Virus record (IMG/VR): IMGVR_UViG_3300030099_007307
Span: 1,981 to 28,792 of that record
Origin: a virus
Strand: one strand, 5' to 3'
Length of the DNA stretch: 26,812 nucleotides
Part shown: positions 1-6,352 of the stretch, piece by piece
How the letters are laid out: each line of letters opens with the position of its first letter
Position numbering within the stretch: position 1 is the stretch's first letter
The notes under the pieces: generated by a model
What the model was told of the DNA's origin: nothing
Database searches by the model: none
What the model saw: the letters and a program-made list of their open reading frames with translations, nothing else
Position numbers and translations under genes: made by a program

Positions 1-1380
1 AGACTCGTAATCAAACATATCACCTACATTATTAGGAGTGTATTCACCTTGTTTAGACTCTATATGATCAAGAATCGTATCTAATGCATCATTGAGCATC
101 CTTTCATATGATGCATCTCCAGCTGGTTCATCTAGGATTTTATTCATTGCTGATTTTAAAGGATGATTTGCATCAACTAAAAATGCGTGTGCAGGTCCTG
201 CTGTTTCTGCTCCGTATCCTTCAAAGTATTTATCACCGTCATTATACCATCTGTATACCATTCTATTAATAGCTCTTAGCATTTCTCCTTCAACAGTATC
301 AGCTTTACCCATTCCAGGTACTAATTTATCATATAAAGGTTGGTTTCTATCTTCTAAGTCCTTACCTACAAATTCTAACTTAACTCCTCCTGCTTTTAGT
401 GCACCTGTTGCTGCTCCTCTAACTGCTGCCATAGAAGCACCCTTAACTCCTTTCTTAATAAAATTACCAACTTTTCTGATTGCTTTACCTATAAATTCAA
501 AAAGATTAGAATTAAGATTAGAACTATGATCTATTATGTCAATATCATAAACTTTTAAATCCATGGCTAAATCATAAAGATAACTATTAGAATTTTCACC
601 TCCTATTAGGTCAAAATAAATTATTACATTTCCAGCTCCATCGTTATCAACTATATCACTTACTTTTACATAGTTACCGTCTATATTGGTATCTATAATA
701 GACATCGCTTCTTTATAATCTCTTCTTTTTACTTTTATATAGGTTTTTTCATTTGGGGATTCATTTACCTCTTCTTCATTAAGAGATTTAAAATGTTTCA
801 TTAACTCATTTTTTAAAACATCTACATTAACAAAAGGTTCACCAGAAGGTTTAACTCCAATATCTACTAATTTTTTATTAAATGAAAAGTCTGCTAAATG
901 TAAATTTCCGTCTTCTACGTGAAATGCAAATTCATCATCTGTTCCGGCTCTTTCTCCTTTATATATTACTTCTATATCAAAACTATTAGTTTCTAAACGA
1001 TGAGCTTTAACTCTTGCTAATTCATCACCAAGATTTACTAAAGCTTGTGATAATGCCTTGCCAACTTGAGCAATCATCTCTCTCATATCGTTTACAGAAA
1101 ATTCTAGATCTTTCTCGTTTTCATCAATTTTATCAACTAAGTCTACATTTACTCCTTTTTTTGATAACTTTTCTGCCTCTCCTGCATCCGCAGTTCTAAC
1201 AACTCCGTCTTGTTCTTTAAGTAAAGTTAATTTATTTTGAATTGATTCTTTTAGAGTTGAAAGTTTAGTTACTGTCTCCTTAATGTAAGTAGGAGTTAGT
1301 TTAGTATCTTTTGAATTTTGAAGTTTTTTTAATGTCTTCTCAACTACAGATAGACGGGTTTTGAGCTCGTTATATGTCAT
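1..1380 (-). CDS. Conserved phage protein of unknown function, 3' end cut by window
   Basis: The frame opens at an ATG (1378-1380) and stays open for 460 codons to the window edge, so the C-terminus is missing. I do not recognise an enzymatic fold. The first ~65 residues are helical and charged (MTYNELKTRL..., then TLKE and LLKE). A mixed alpha/beta domain follows, with the segment GVKPSGEPFVNVDVL and ending HFKSL. I recall this arrangement from hypothetical proteins of uncultured marine phages, but cannot check it. Residues ~295-335 form a Gly/Ala-rich, possibly amphipathic segment (IGKAIRKVGNFIKKGVKGAS). The LKE/LLKE tripeptides at ~43-45 and 54-56 match the (I/L)xE form of T4-type prohead protease sites, so a head-associated role is possible but unproven. 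It is the first gene of its own unit, behind a promoter-like element. The start is preceded by A/T-rich sequence without a Shine-Dalgarno box. Confidence 0.85.
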   Translation of the reverse strand, partial: MTYNELKTRLSVVEKTLKKLQNSKDTKLTPTYIKETVTKLSTLKESIQNKLTLLKEQDGVVRTADAGEAEKLSKKGVNVDLVDKIDENEKDLEFSVNDMREMIAQVGKALSQALVNLGDELARVKAHRLETNSFDIEVIYKGERAGTDDEFAFHVEDGNLHLADFSFNKKLVDIGVKPSGEPFVNVDVLKNELMKHFKSLNEEEVNESPNEKTYIKVKRRDYKEAMSIIDTNIDGNYVKVSDIVDNDGAGNVIIYFDLIGGENSNSYLYDLAMDLKVYDIDIIDHSSNLNSNLFEFIGKAIRKVGNFIKKGVKGASMAAVRGAATGALKAGGVKLEFVGKDLEDRNQPLYDKLVPGMGKADTVEGEMLRAINRMVYRWYNDGDKYFEGYGAETAGPAHAFLVDANHPLKSAMNKILDEPAGDASYERMLNDALDTILDHIESKQGEYTPNNVGDMFDYES

Positions 1381-1394
1381 TGTTTATTTGTTTG

Positions 1395-1410
1395 TTATAT
1401 AGCTATATAA
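1395..1410. repeat. 16-bp perfect palindrome, candidate operator
   Basis: The sequence TTATATAGCTATATAA equals its own reverse complement. It covers the -7 element (1404-1409) of the promoter-like site for the gene starting at 1380, and extends toward the expected transcription start. A palindrome there could bind a dimeric repressor or activator. In sequence this AT-rich it could also be chance, and no second copy was seen. Confidence 0.35.
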
Positions 1411-1433
1411 ATAAATAGATTAATTTTATCAAA
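1404..1433 (-). promoter_or_regulatory. Promoter-like element TTTG-N20-TATATA
   Basis: On the minus strand TTTG (1430-1433) is followed by exactly 20 nt and then TATATA (1404-1409), with the start codon 23 nt downstream. Spacing and boxes match the other intergenic elements of this window (GTTG-N20-TATATT). They also fit loosely the Bacteroidota -33 TTG / -7 TAnnTTTG type. It would drive the gene starting at 1380. Confidence 0.45.
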
Positions 1434-1441
1434 TAATTAAG

Positions 1442-1642
1442 TTATTGGCAATGGTAGTTTAAGTACCTTTGAAGTGCTTTAGCGAAATGAGTTCCTTTGT
1501 TTTTCAATTTAGACTTTTCTTTTCTAACTTTAGAGCAAGAAAGTTTACCTAAACGTTTTTTCAATATACCTGGTTTTACAGGATCATGTGGTCCTTCATA
1601 AAGGACTTCTAATATTATTTCTTTTAGATCTTTTTTATTCAT
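1442..1642 (-). CDS. Small basic phage protein ending in an RYLNYHC-type motif
   Basis: This 66-residue protein is strongly basic. Its N-terminus (MNKKDLKEIILEVLYEG) contains ILE and LYE, both compatible with (I/L)xE prohead protease sites. A Lys/Arg-rich body follows (PGILKKRLGKL, CSKVRKEKSKLKNKG). The end, HFAKALQRYLNYHC, I recall as a recurrent C-terminal module in marine T4-like phage proteins of unknown function. A nucleic-acid-binding or head-internal role is plausible from charge alone. The start overlaps the 3' end of the lipoprotein gene by 8 nt, which suggests translational coupling. It is the last gene of the unit that begins at 3519. Confidence 0.75.
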   Translation of the reverse strand: MNKKDLKEIILEVLYEGPHDPVKPGILKKRLGKLSCSKVRKEKSKLKNKGTHFAKALQRYLNYHCQ

Positions 1643-2189
1643 CTTTTATTCTTATATTAATATCGTGAGGAGCATATTCGTTACCACCAAAATAAGGGTA
1701 TAAATAATACCTTCTTATCAAACCCCAGTATCCGTCTGGTCTCCTTCTAACTAATGTTGTATCATCATCTATTACTATTTGATAATTAAACGTAGTAATA
1801 TTAATTACAGCATTATATATTTCATTTATTTCTATATTTCTAATCTTGGCTGAGCTATGTCTCCCTTCTTCATGTCTTAACCAGCATAATTCAATCTTAC
1901 CATCAATATACCTCCAACCTAATCTTATAGAGTATTTTTGATGTATTTTACCAAAATCACTAAATCCATAAATCTTATTTACGTCATATTGATTCTCAGG
2001 AATCTCTGTTTGGTAAATAGCAGATTCATCAAGCATAAATTTAAACTCTATTCTAGAATTATCAGGATGATTAAAAAATGTTCCTGAGCTATGCTCTCCT
2101 TCTGGAATAGTATATATTCTAAATCCTAAATCATCCACTTCTTTAGTGCAACCCATGCATAGAAGTATGATTAAGGCTATACGCTTCAT
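1635..2189 (-). CDS. Putative phage-encoded lipoprotein, unknown beta-rich domain
   Basis: The 184-residue product starts with a short lipoprotein signal: Lys-Arg, a hydrophobic stretch and a lipobox-like LCMGC, giving Cys14 as the likely acylated residue. The mature start TKEVDD is acidic, a trait of many exported Bacteroidota lipoproteins. The body alternates polar and aromatic residues and looks beta-rich. It ends with LYPYFGGNEYAPHDI, which recalls lectin- or concanavalin-like jelly-roll domains, but I cannot assign a family. Roles to consider are an outer-membrane lysis component (o-spanin-like), superinfection exclusion, or host surface modification. The neighbouring coiled-coil/membrane protein (3163-3519) makes a lysis link worth testing. 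The gene begins 1 nt after the stop of the upstream gene. Confidence 0.7.
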   Translation of the reverse strand: MKRIALIILLCMGCTKEVDDLGFRIYTIPEGEHSSGTFFNHPDNSRIEFKFMLDESAIYQTEIPENQYDVNKIYGFSDFGKIHQKYSIRLGWRYIDGKIELCWLRHEEGRHSSAKIRNIEINEIYNAVINITTFNYQIVIDDDTTLVRRRPDGYWGLIRRYYLYPYFGGNEYAPHDINIRIKDE

Positions 2190-2190
2190 A

Positions 2191-2388
2191 TTACAAAGCG
2201 TTTCTTTTCTCTAATTCTAATTTTATAACCCTCCTTTTTCTTTTCATAGTAGGGCTGTTATAATATTTTAATAAATCTTTTGTAGCAGTACTAGCAACAG
2301 TATAGTGCTTCCATTCCCATTTAGTAGTTAATCTACCATTACGGTCTCTTTTATATTCTTTAGTACTTGGTTTTAATTTAGGAGCCAT
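2191..2388 (-). CDS. Small conserved basic phage protein (MAPKLKPSTKEY type)
   Basis: The likely start is the ATG at 2386-2388, giving a 65-residue protein beginning MAPKLKPSTKEYKRDRNG. It overlaps the upstream stop as TAATG, the same coupling used elsewhere in this cluster. An in-frame ATG 18 nt further upstream is less likely, because the MxPKLKPSTKEY start is the one I remember from small cyanophage and marine myophage proteins. The body has KWEWKHY, a helical segment, and a basic end (MKRKRRVIKLELEKR). It has no enzymatic motif. The charge suggests nucleic-acid binding or a head-internal role. Function unknown. Confidence 0.7.
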   Translation of the reverse strand: MAPKLKPSTKEYKRDRNGRLTTKWEWKHYTVASTATKDLLKYYNSPTMKRKRRVIKLELEKRNAL

Positions 2389-3017
2389 TATTTTTCTTTC
2401 TTCCAAATTTCACCTCTTCTACATCTAACTACAGCTCCTGAGGCATAAGCTGATGGCCATGTATCGTATTTTCTTTTTGCAATTCTAGTACATCTATCGT
2501 CTTTCTTTTCATCTAAAATTTCTTTACCTTCATGTACCATTCCTACTACTAAGTTTGTAAGATCTTCTTTTGTTATTTTTTTATAACCAGATCCATATGG
2601 TGCTGCTTTATCATTATGGTTAGGAGCTACATTTTCTCCTTTTAATGCCTTACCTGCTTTTTTAGCGTTTTTGTAAGCATTTGAATTTCCATGAGATGAT
2701 TTTTTACCTGCTTTTTTCTTAGCATTAATATTAGCCCAAAGGCCTTCTTTTTTTACTGTTGCTTTTTTAGTATTTTTCACGACTGTTTTTCCTTTAGCTC
2801 CTGCTTTCTTTTTCTTTTGAGCAGTAGCAGCCCTTTGGCTTTTAGTTAGACTTTGTGCTTTTGCTTTTGGTAAACATCTGTCAGGGTTCTTTTTATTTTT
2901 TGAAGTACCACAAGGACCTGCAATGTTACCAGAGGGTGATATACGTACCCATTTTTCCTTTTTAAACCAATCTCTTAATGATTCTTTTACTATTTTAGTT
3001 AACGTATCTTTTTTCAT
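2388..3017 (-). CDS. Lys/Ala-rich multi-domain phage protein with leader-like N-terminus
   Basis: This 209-residue protein is exceptionally rich in Lys, Ala and Gly. Residues 1-18 (MKKDTLTKIVKESLRDWF) form a leader with IVKE at 9-12, compatible with a prohead-type cleavage site. Residues ~22-75 hold a small domain with GPCGTSKNKK and a second Cys at 48, of a type I recall in cyanophage and algal-virus proteins. Residues ~76-145 are low-complexity and lysine-rich. A second leader-like helix (KEDLTNLVVGMVHEG) sits at ~150-164. The end (DRCTRIAKRKYDTWPSAYASGAVVRCR) is another recurrent short phage module. The composition fits a DNA-associated internal head protein; this is inference. Its ATG overlaps the stop of the 49-aa gene (ATGA). 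Confidence 0.75.
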   Translation of the reverse strand: MKKDTLTKIVKESLRDWFKKEKWVRISPSGNIAGPCGTSKNKKNPDRCLPKAKAQSLTKSQRAATAQKKKKAGAKGKTVVKNTKKATVKKEGLWANINAKKKAGKKSSHGNSNAYKNAKKAGKALKGENVAPNHNDKAAPYGSGYKKITKEDLTNLVVGMVHEGKEILDEKKDDRCTRIAKRKYDTWPSAYASGAVVRCRRGEIWKKEK

Positions 3018-3163
3018 TGTGCTGGCATTTCTAAGAATAGAGCGTATGCTTTATGCTTTGCATTTTTATTAAGTAACCTTCTTTCTTTTACTATAGGTTC
3101 TTCTTTTTTATCTTCTGTCCAATATTTTGGATTTTTACTATTTAATTTTCTCTTCTTCGGCAT
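3014..3163 (-). CDS. 49-aa basic phage protein
   Basis: This short frame runs from ATG at 3161-3163 to TGA at 3014-3016. It begins MPKKRKLNSKNPKYW and ends LFLEMPAQ. Translation is supported by context: the start overlaps the upstream stop as TAATG, the stop overlaps the next start as ATGA, and it fills an otherwise empty 145-nt gap exactly. The protein is basic and probably helical, with no recognised domain. Function unknown. Confidence 0.7.
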   Translation of the reverse strand: MPKKRKLNSKNPKYWTEDKKEEPIVKERRLLNKNAKHKAYALFLEMPAQ

Positions 3164-3519
3164 TAGTTTAATTTTATAACTTCAGATAGTAATTTAATAA
3201 CAACACCTGCAAGAACTGTGAAAATAATCCAAAGTGCTTTTTGTACACTATTCTTCCATTTTTTTAATTCTTCTACCTCTGCCATTTTAGCAGTAAAATC
3301 TTTATCTCCAGCTTCCATTTTTTTTCTAAAAGCTGAATTCATATTAGTTTTAACAATTACCCCGTCTTCAGGGTTTAGTAGAGTGTATTTTAAATCAGAC
3401 ATATCGTCTTTTAACTCTTTAACATCTTTAACCATAGCCTTGAGTTCTCCATTAGGCATATGTTTTTTAATGTGTACTAACTCATTAAGTACAGATTCTA
3501 GTAGCTGTTTTTGTGTCAT
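3163..3519 (-). CDS. Coiled-coil protein with C-terminal membrane helix (XhlA/holin-like)
   Basis: The 118-residue product has a helical N-terminus (MTQKQLLESVLNEL, with VLNE at 10-13), then a charged coiled-coil-like region (LKAMVKDVKELKDDMSDLK). One predicted membrane helix (ALWIIFTVLAGVVIKLL) lies at ~94-111, followed by a short tail. Coiled coil plus a single C-terminal helix is the architecture of XhlA-type small phage proteins linked to holins and lysis. Similar short proteins also occur as tail or membrane-anchoring factors. No endolysin is adjacent, so the lysis role is only a suggestion. The leader resembles that of the putative internal proteins, although a membrane helix is unusual for one. 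It is the first gene after a promoter-like element. Confidence 0.65.
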   Translation of the reverse strand: MTQKQLLESVLNELVHIKKHMPNGELKAMVKDVKELKDDMSDLKYTLLNPEDGVIVKTNMNSAFRKKMEAGDKDFTAKMAEVEELKKWKNSVQKALWIIFTVLAGVVIKLLSEVIKLN

Positions 3520-3551
3520 TACTTAAGTATCTAGTTTACTATATATCTATA

Positions 3552-3581
3552 AATATATACTAATCCAGCTTAGTCTTTAAA
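3552..3581 (-). promoter_or_regulatory. Promoter-like element TTTA-N20-TATATT
   Basis: The minus strand has TATATTTATAG with its first six bases at 3552-3557, 32 nt before the start codon at 3519. The -33 position (3578-3581) reads TTTA, a weak match. The -7 sequence is the same as at 4752-4757, which is the main support. The upstream gene ends at 3560, so the -33 box lies inside that coding region. Confidence 0.35.
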
Positions 3582-4135
3582 AAACTTATAGTCTCTTTGA
3601 GTTCTTTTGTATAACGGTTTTTTACTTCTTTAGAATTAGATTTCCAACTCTCTATATCTCCTTGTTCGGTAACATAAGTAGCATCTATATCATTTTCAAC
3701 TTCAACGATTAATTCCTCCATAGCTTTTATGAAATACTTAGCATTTCCTTTTTGTTTAGCTCTTAGGTATTGTTCTAAATGTCCACTTCTTTTTAGTTCC
3801 CCAACGAAAGTAGTATAGCAATCAAAACACATTTTAGATTTTTTATATGTTTCTTTACTTAAATAATATGATAAGGATCCATGGCATTTAGGACAACAAA
3901 GAGGTATTTTGACTGCATCCTTAGCTGAGTCAAACTTGGTAACGTTCTGTTTTATTCCGTCTTTGATAGTCCATGTTTTATTATTTTCTTCCCATATATC
4001 TCCTTCTTTATAATCTTTGATAATCTTTTTGTATCCAGTTTGAGATTTAGTACCAGCTGTATAATCTTTTTTGATAAGATTACGCATCCTTTCTACATCA
4101 GCTTTCTTAAATTCTTTTTTTAACTGGCTACTCAT
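3560..4135 (-). CDS. Conserved phage protein with a C4 zinc-ribbon
   Basis: The 191-residue protein has an N-terminal segment (FKKADVERMRNLI) and a GDIWEE...WTIKDGIKQNVTK element that I recall from hypothetical proteins of cyanophages and other T4-like marine phages. A zinc-ribbon-like site follows: CPKC at 81-84 and CFDC at 103-106. The C-terminal third is helical and charged. The Cys pairs suggest zinc binding and possibly nucleic-acid or protein contacts. No catalytic motif is visible. It is coupled to the HAD gene by an 8-nt overlap (ATGAGTAG). Function unknown. Confidence 0.75.
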   Translation of the reverse strand: MSSQLKKEFKKADVERMRNLIKKDYTAGTKSQTGYKKIIKDYKEGDIWEENNKTWTIKDGIKQNVTKFDSAKDAVKIPLCCPKCHGSLSYYLSKETYKKSKMCFDCYTTFVGELKRSGHLEQYLRAKQKGNAKYFIKAMEELIVEVENDIDATYVTEQGDIESWKSNSKEVKNRYTKELKETISFLKTKLD

Positions 4136-4718
4136 ATCCTAATTCTTTTAATCCATCTAATGCTGGTCCTATATCTCCATCCTTAACTCTAAATGCAATA
4201 CCTCCTGCTGCTTGCCATTCTTCAATATTTGATTTTTTATCATCTATTAAAATGCTATTTTCGTTAGCGTAGTTTTGTTTGTTAGCTGAGTATGCAAAAA
4301 TAACTTTAGGTTTAGGGGATAAGTTATTTCTTACCCATAAATTTTTTCCTAATCTAGAAGTATTATCTCTAGAAGGAGAAGTTAATAAAGATGGATTATA
4401 TTTTGAAATGAAGCTCCATAATTGTTTTCCATCTGGCATCCAATCCATTCCCACCCAAAATGAAACTCCTACGGTTTGGTCAATAAATTTCCAAAATTCA
4501 TCTAAACCAAAAATATTTTCAAAATCTTGAGGTTTATTAATTTTTTTGATATCTTTTAATGGATAGTAATCTGGTCCTATTTCGTTAACTTTTTCGTAAA
4601 AACGTTTTTCAAAATTAGTTAAAACTCCATCCATATCACAATAGATTTTATATTTAGAAGTTTTTTCTTCGACAGTTGGATGATACGCCTCCAATAATTC
4701 CACAATACTTGTACTCAT
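4128..4718 (-). CDS. HAD-superfamily phosphatase, 5'(3')-deoxyribonucleotidase-like
   Basis: The 196-residue protein carries HAD motifs in order. Motif I is DMDGVLT (28-34), with the nucleophile and acid/base aspartates. Motif II is LLTSPS (111-116). A Lys-containing segment (KPKVIFAYSANKQNY) follows, and motif IV is ILIDDKKSNIEEW (156-168). DMDGVLxxF plus a C-terminal IDD fits the 5'(3')-nucleotidase branch, which dephosphorylates (deoxy)nucleoside monophosphates, though substrate cannot be fixed from sequence. The ~20 residues before the fold (MSTSIVELLEAYHPTVEEK) are not part of a minimal HAD domain, and LLE at 8-10 matches a prohead-type cleavage site. The protein may therefore be a packaged enzyme rather than only a cytoplasmic nucleotide scavenger. 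It is first in its unit, behind a promoter-like element. Confidence 0.82.
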   Translation of the reverse strand: MSTSIVELLEAYHPTVEEKTSKYKIYCDMDGVLTNFEKRFYEKVNEIGPDYYPLKDIKKINKPQDFENIFGLDEFWKFIDQTVGVSFWVGMDWMPDGKQLWSFISKYNPSLLTSPSRDNTSRLGKNLWVRNNLSPKPKVIFAYSANKQNYANENSILIDDKKSNIEEWQAAGGIAFRVKDGDIGPALDGLKELGYE

Positions 4719-4751
4719 AACCTTTATTTTTAGTGTATAATACTCTCTATA

Positions 4752-4781
4752 AATATACGAACTTTCATGCTATTTTCCAAC
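4752..4781 (-). promoter_or_regulatory. Promoter-like element GTTG-N20-TATATT
   Basis: On the minus strand GTTG (4778-4781) is followed by 20 nt ending in TTCG and then TATATTTATAG (six-base core 4752-4757), 33 nt before the start of the HAD gene. GTTG overlaps the upstream stop codon as TAGTTG, exactly as at 12780-12785. TTCG-TATATT is shared with the element upstream of the primase gene. TATATTTA is close to the Bacteroidota -7 consensus TAnnTTTG. Confidence 0.55.
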
Positions 4782-6352
4782 TACTTTTTAGAGTTTTTTA
4801 GACGTTGAGTTTTCTTTTTAGAAGCTTCTTTACGTTTTTTAATATATTCAAATCCAGCTTTTAATTTCTTTTTCTTAGCTGGATCTTTAGTTCTTCCTAA
4901 AGCTGCTCTTACTCTTTGATGTATTAAGTTTATTATTTGAGACTGTCTAGCATGTGATTTAGCTTTGAATGACTTTTTATTTAACGTATCCACTATATCT
5001 TGTCTAGTTGAAAATTTTACTCCTACAGTATCTTTAGGATCTTCATCGGTATATAATCTTCTGCTTGAACCTTTAGGTTTTTTACCTGTTCCTTTTTTTG
5101 GTTCATTATTTTCTTTTAATATAGTTGTACCGGAATAAAATTCATTACTTTCACTAAGCAACGTACCTTCATTCTTCAAAGAATCTTCCCAATTTCGGAA
5201 TGTAATATTTCCTAGTAAATAAGCTTCTTTTTCTAACTCTTCTAAATTTTCGTCTTCATTGGTATTAGTAGTTGTAATGTTCTTTAATCTTCCTTCTAAG
5301 TTTTGCATATGATGAATCATTTCATGAGCACAAGATCTTACTATATCTTTAGGATGCCTATTATAAGTGTATAATGCTACTTTTTTATCAGAAGGAGAGT
5401 AATAAGCAGTTCTACCGAAAAAATTTGCTGCATTTATTTTATCTTTTATAGTTACTATTTCAGGTAATGGTAAGATATTCATTTTTTGATCCAGCATATA
5501 TTCTAATAAAGACGCAATATAATCTTTTAGTTCAATATTAGGAACAGTCTGTTCTCCTATTGGTAGATCGTACTTAACTATTATTTTATCATCTATCAAA
5601 TCTATATTTGTACCTTGAGGTATTAAATTTACAAGGTAGTTATATAAGTTAACAAGTCTATTTCTATCAACTGATCTAATAGCGGTGGACCTTTCATCAA
5701 TAGTTGGTTTATCGAAATAATTATCTATAAAACCTTCTAAATTATTAGATAAAATTTCTGCAACTATTGTATCTTTTAAATCAGTTAATATATTTAAAAT
5801 TTGTTCTTTAGATAAATCTTCAGGAAAAAAATCTAATACTTTATCTAAATTGCCAGATAATATATTGTTACGAAAATCTGTTGCTCTAATTCCTGAACCT
5901 GGTGCTGCTGCAAGGGCAAGTCCTTTGACGTTAGGAGCATTTTTATATGTAGTTACTCTTCTTAAATCTACAAAATCTTTTTCTCCTCTGATACCGGTTA
6001 CTGAAACAAACTCTTCTTCAGGATTAGATTGTGCAAAATCTTTTGCAGCAAACATTGGATTATTACCACCATCTAAAATTTCTATATCTCCAAGGTATTG
6101 AGAATATACTTCCCATATAGACATCGATTCTTCTTTAGTTATACCGTTTCTCTCACCTGCTCCTACAAAAACTATAACCTTATCTATTTTAGGTTTTTTA
6201 TTACTGTTGCCACTAAGTAACGAAGCTCCTGTTTCTTTATAGTTATCTTTGTCGTATATGCTTCCATTATAAGATCCGTCAAGTAATGACTTAACTACAT
6301 TGAAATGACCTCTATGAGGTGGTTTAAAAGCTCCTGGGTATAATGCTATCAT
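4781..6352 (-). CDS. Fusion: HxGH nucleotidyltransferase, HExxH metallopeptidase, basic C-terminal domain
   Basis: The 523-residue product has three parts. Residues ~1-165 form a cytidylyltransferase-like domain: GAFKPPHRGH (7-16) holds the HxGH signature, and SGIRATDFR (153-161) fits the second nucleotide-binding motif. This fold includes NMN adenylyltransferase and phosphopantetheine adenylyltransferase; the substrate here is unknown. Residues ~300-390 hold a zinc-peptidase-like site, CAHEMIHHMQ with HExxH at 343-347, and a downstream EKEAYLLGN that could give the third ligand. Residues ~430-523 form a very basic domain (DEDPKDTVGVKF, then many Lys/Arg) that I recall at the C-terminus of other marine phage proteins. 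ILKE at 411-414 sits in the linker before the basic domain and equals the leader end seen elsewhere. It is coupled to the P-loop kinase gene by ATGA. Confidence 0.8.
   Translation of the reverse strand: MIALYPGAFKPPHRGHFNVVKSLLDGSYNGSIYDKDNYKETGASLLSGNSNKKPKIDKVIVFVGAGERNGITKEESMSIWEVYSQYLGDIEILDGGNNPMFAAKDFAQSNPEEEFVSVTGIRGEKDFVDLRRVTTYKNAPNVKGLALAAAPGSGIRATDFRNNILSGNLDKVLDFFPEDLSKEQILNILTDLKDTIVAEILSNNLEGFIDNYFDKPTIDERSTAIRSVDRNRLVNLYNYLVNLIPQGTNIDLIDDKIIVKYDLPIGEQTVPNIELKDYIASLLEYMLDQKMNILPLPEIVTIKDKINAANFFGRTAYYSPSDKKVALYTYNRHPKDIVRSCAHEMIHHMQNLEGRLKNITTTNTNEDENLEELEKEAYLLGNITFRNWEDSLKNEGTLLSESNEFYSGTTILKENNEPKKGTGKKPKGSSRRLYTDEDPKDTVGVKFSTRQDIVDTLNKKSFKAKSHARQSQIINLIHQRVRAALGRTKDPAKKKKLKAGFEYIKKRKEASKKKTQRLKNSKK

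Noticed and set aside
1014-1199. Plus-strand open frame of 61 codons inside the left-edge gene
   Set aside because: It lies opposite a continuous minus-strand coding region, gives a low-complexity Leu/His-rich translation, and no other plus-strand gene is credible in the window.
3218-3526. Plus-strand 102-codon frame
   Set aside because: It mirrors the coiled-coil/membrane protein gene. The Phe/Ser-rich translation is typical of antisense to an AT-rich gene, and it has no motif.
3548-3557. TATAAATA-type T4 late promoters on the plus strand (also near 4748, 17244 and 1406)
   Set aside because: They read away from all genes. The same bases read on the minus strand form the -7 part of the GTTG-N20-TATATT elements, which point into the genes.
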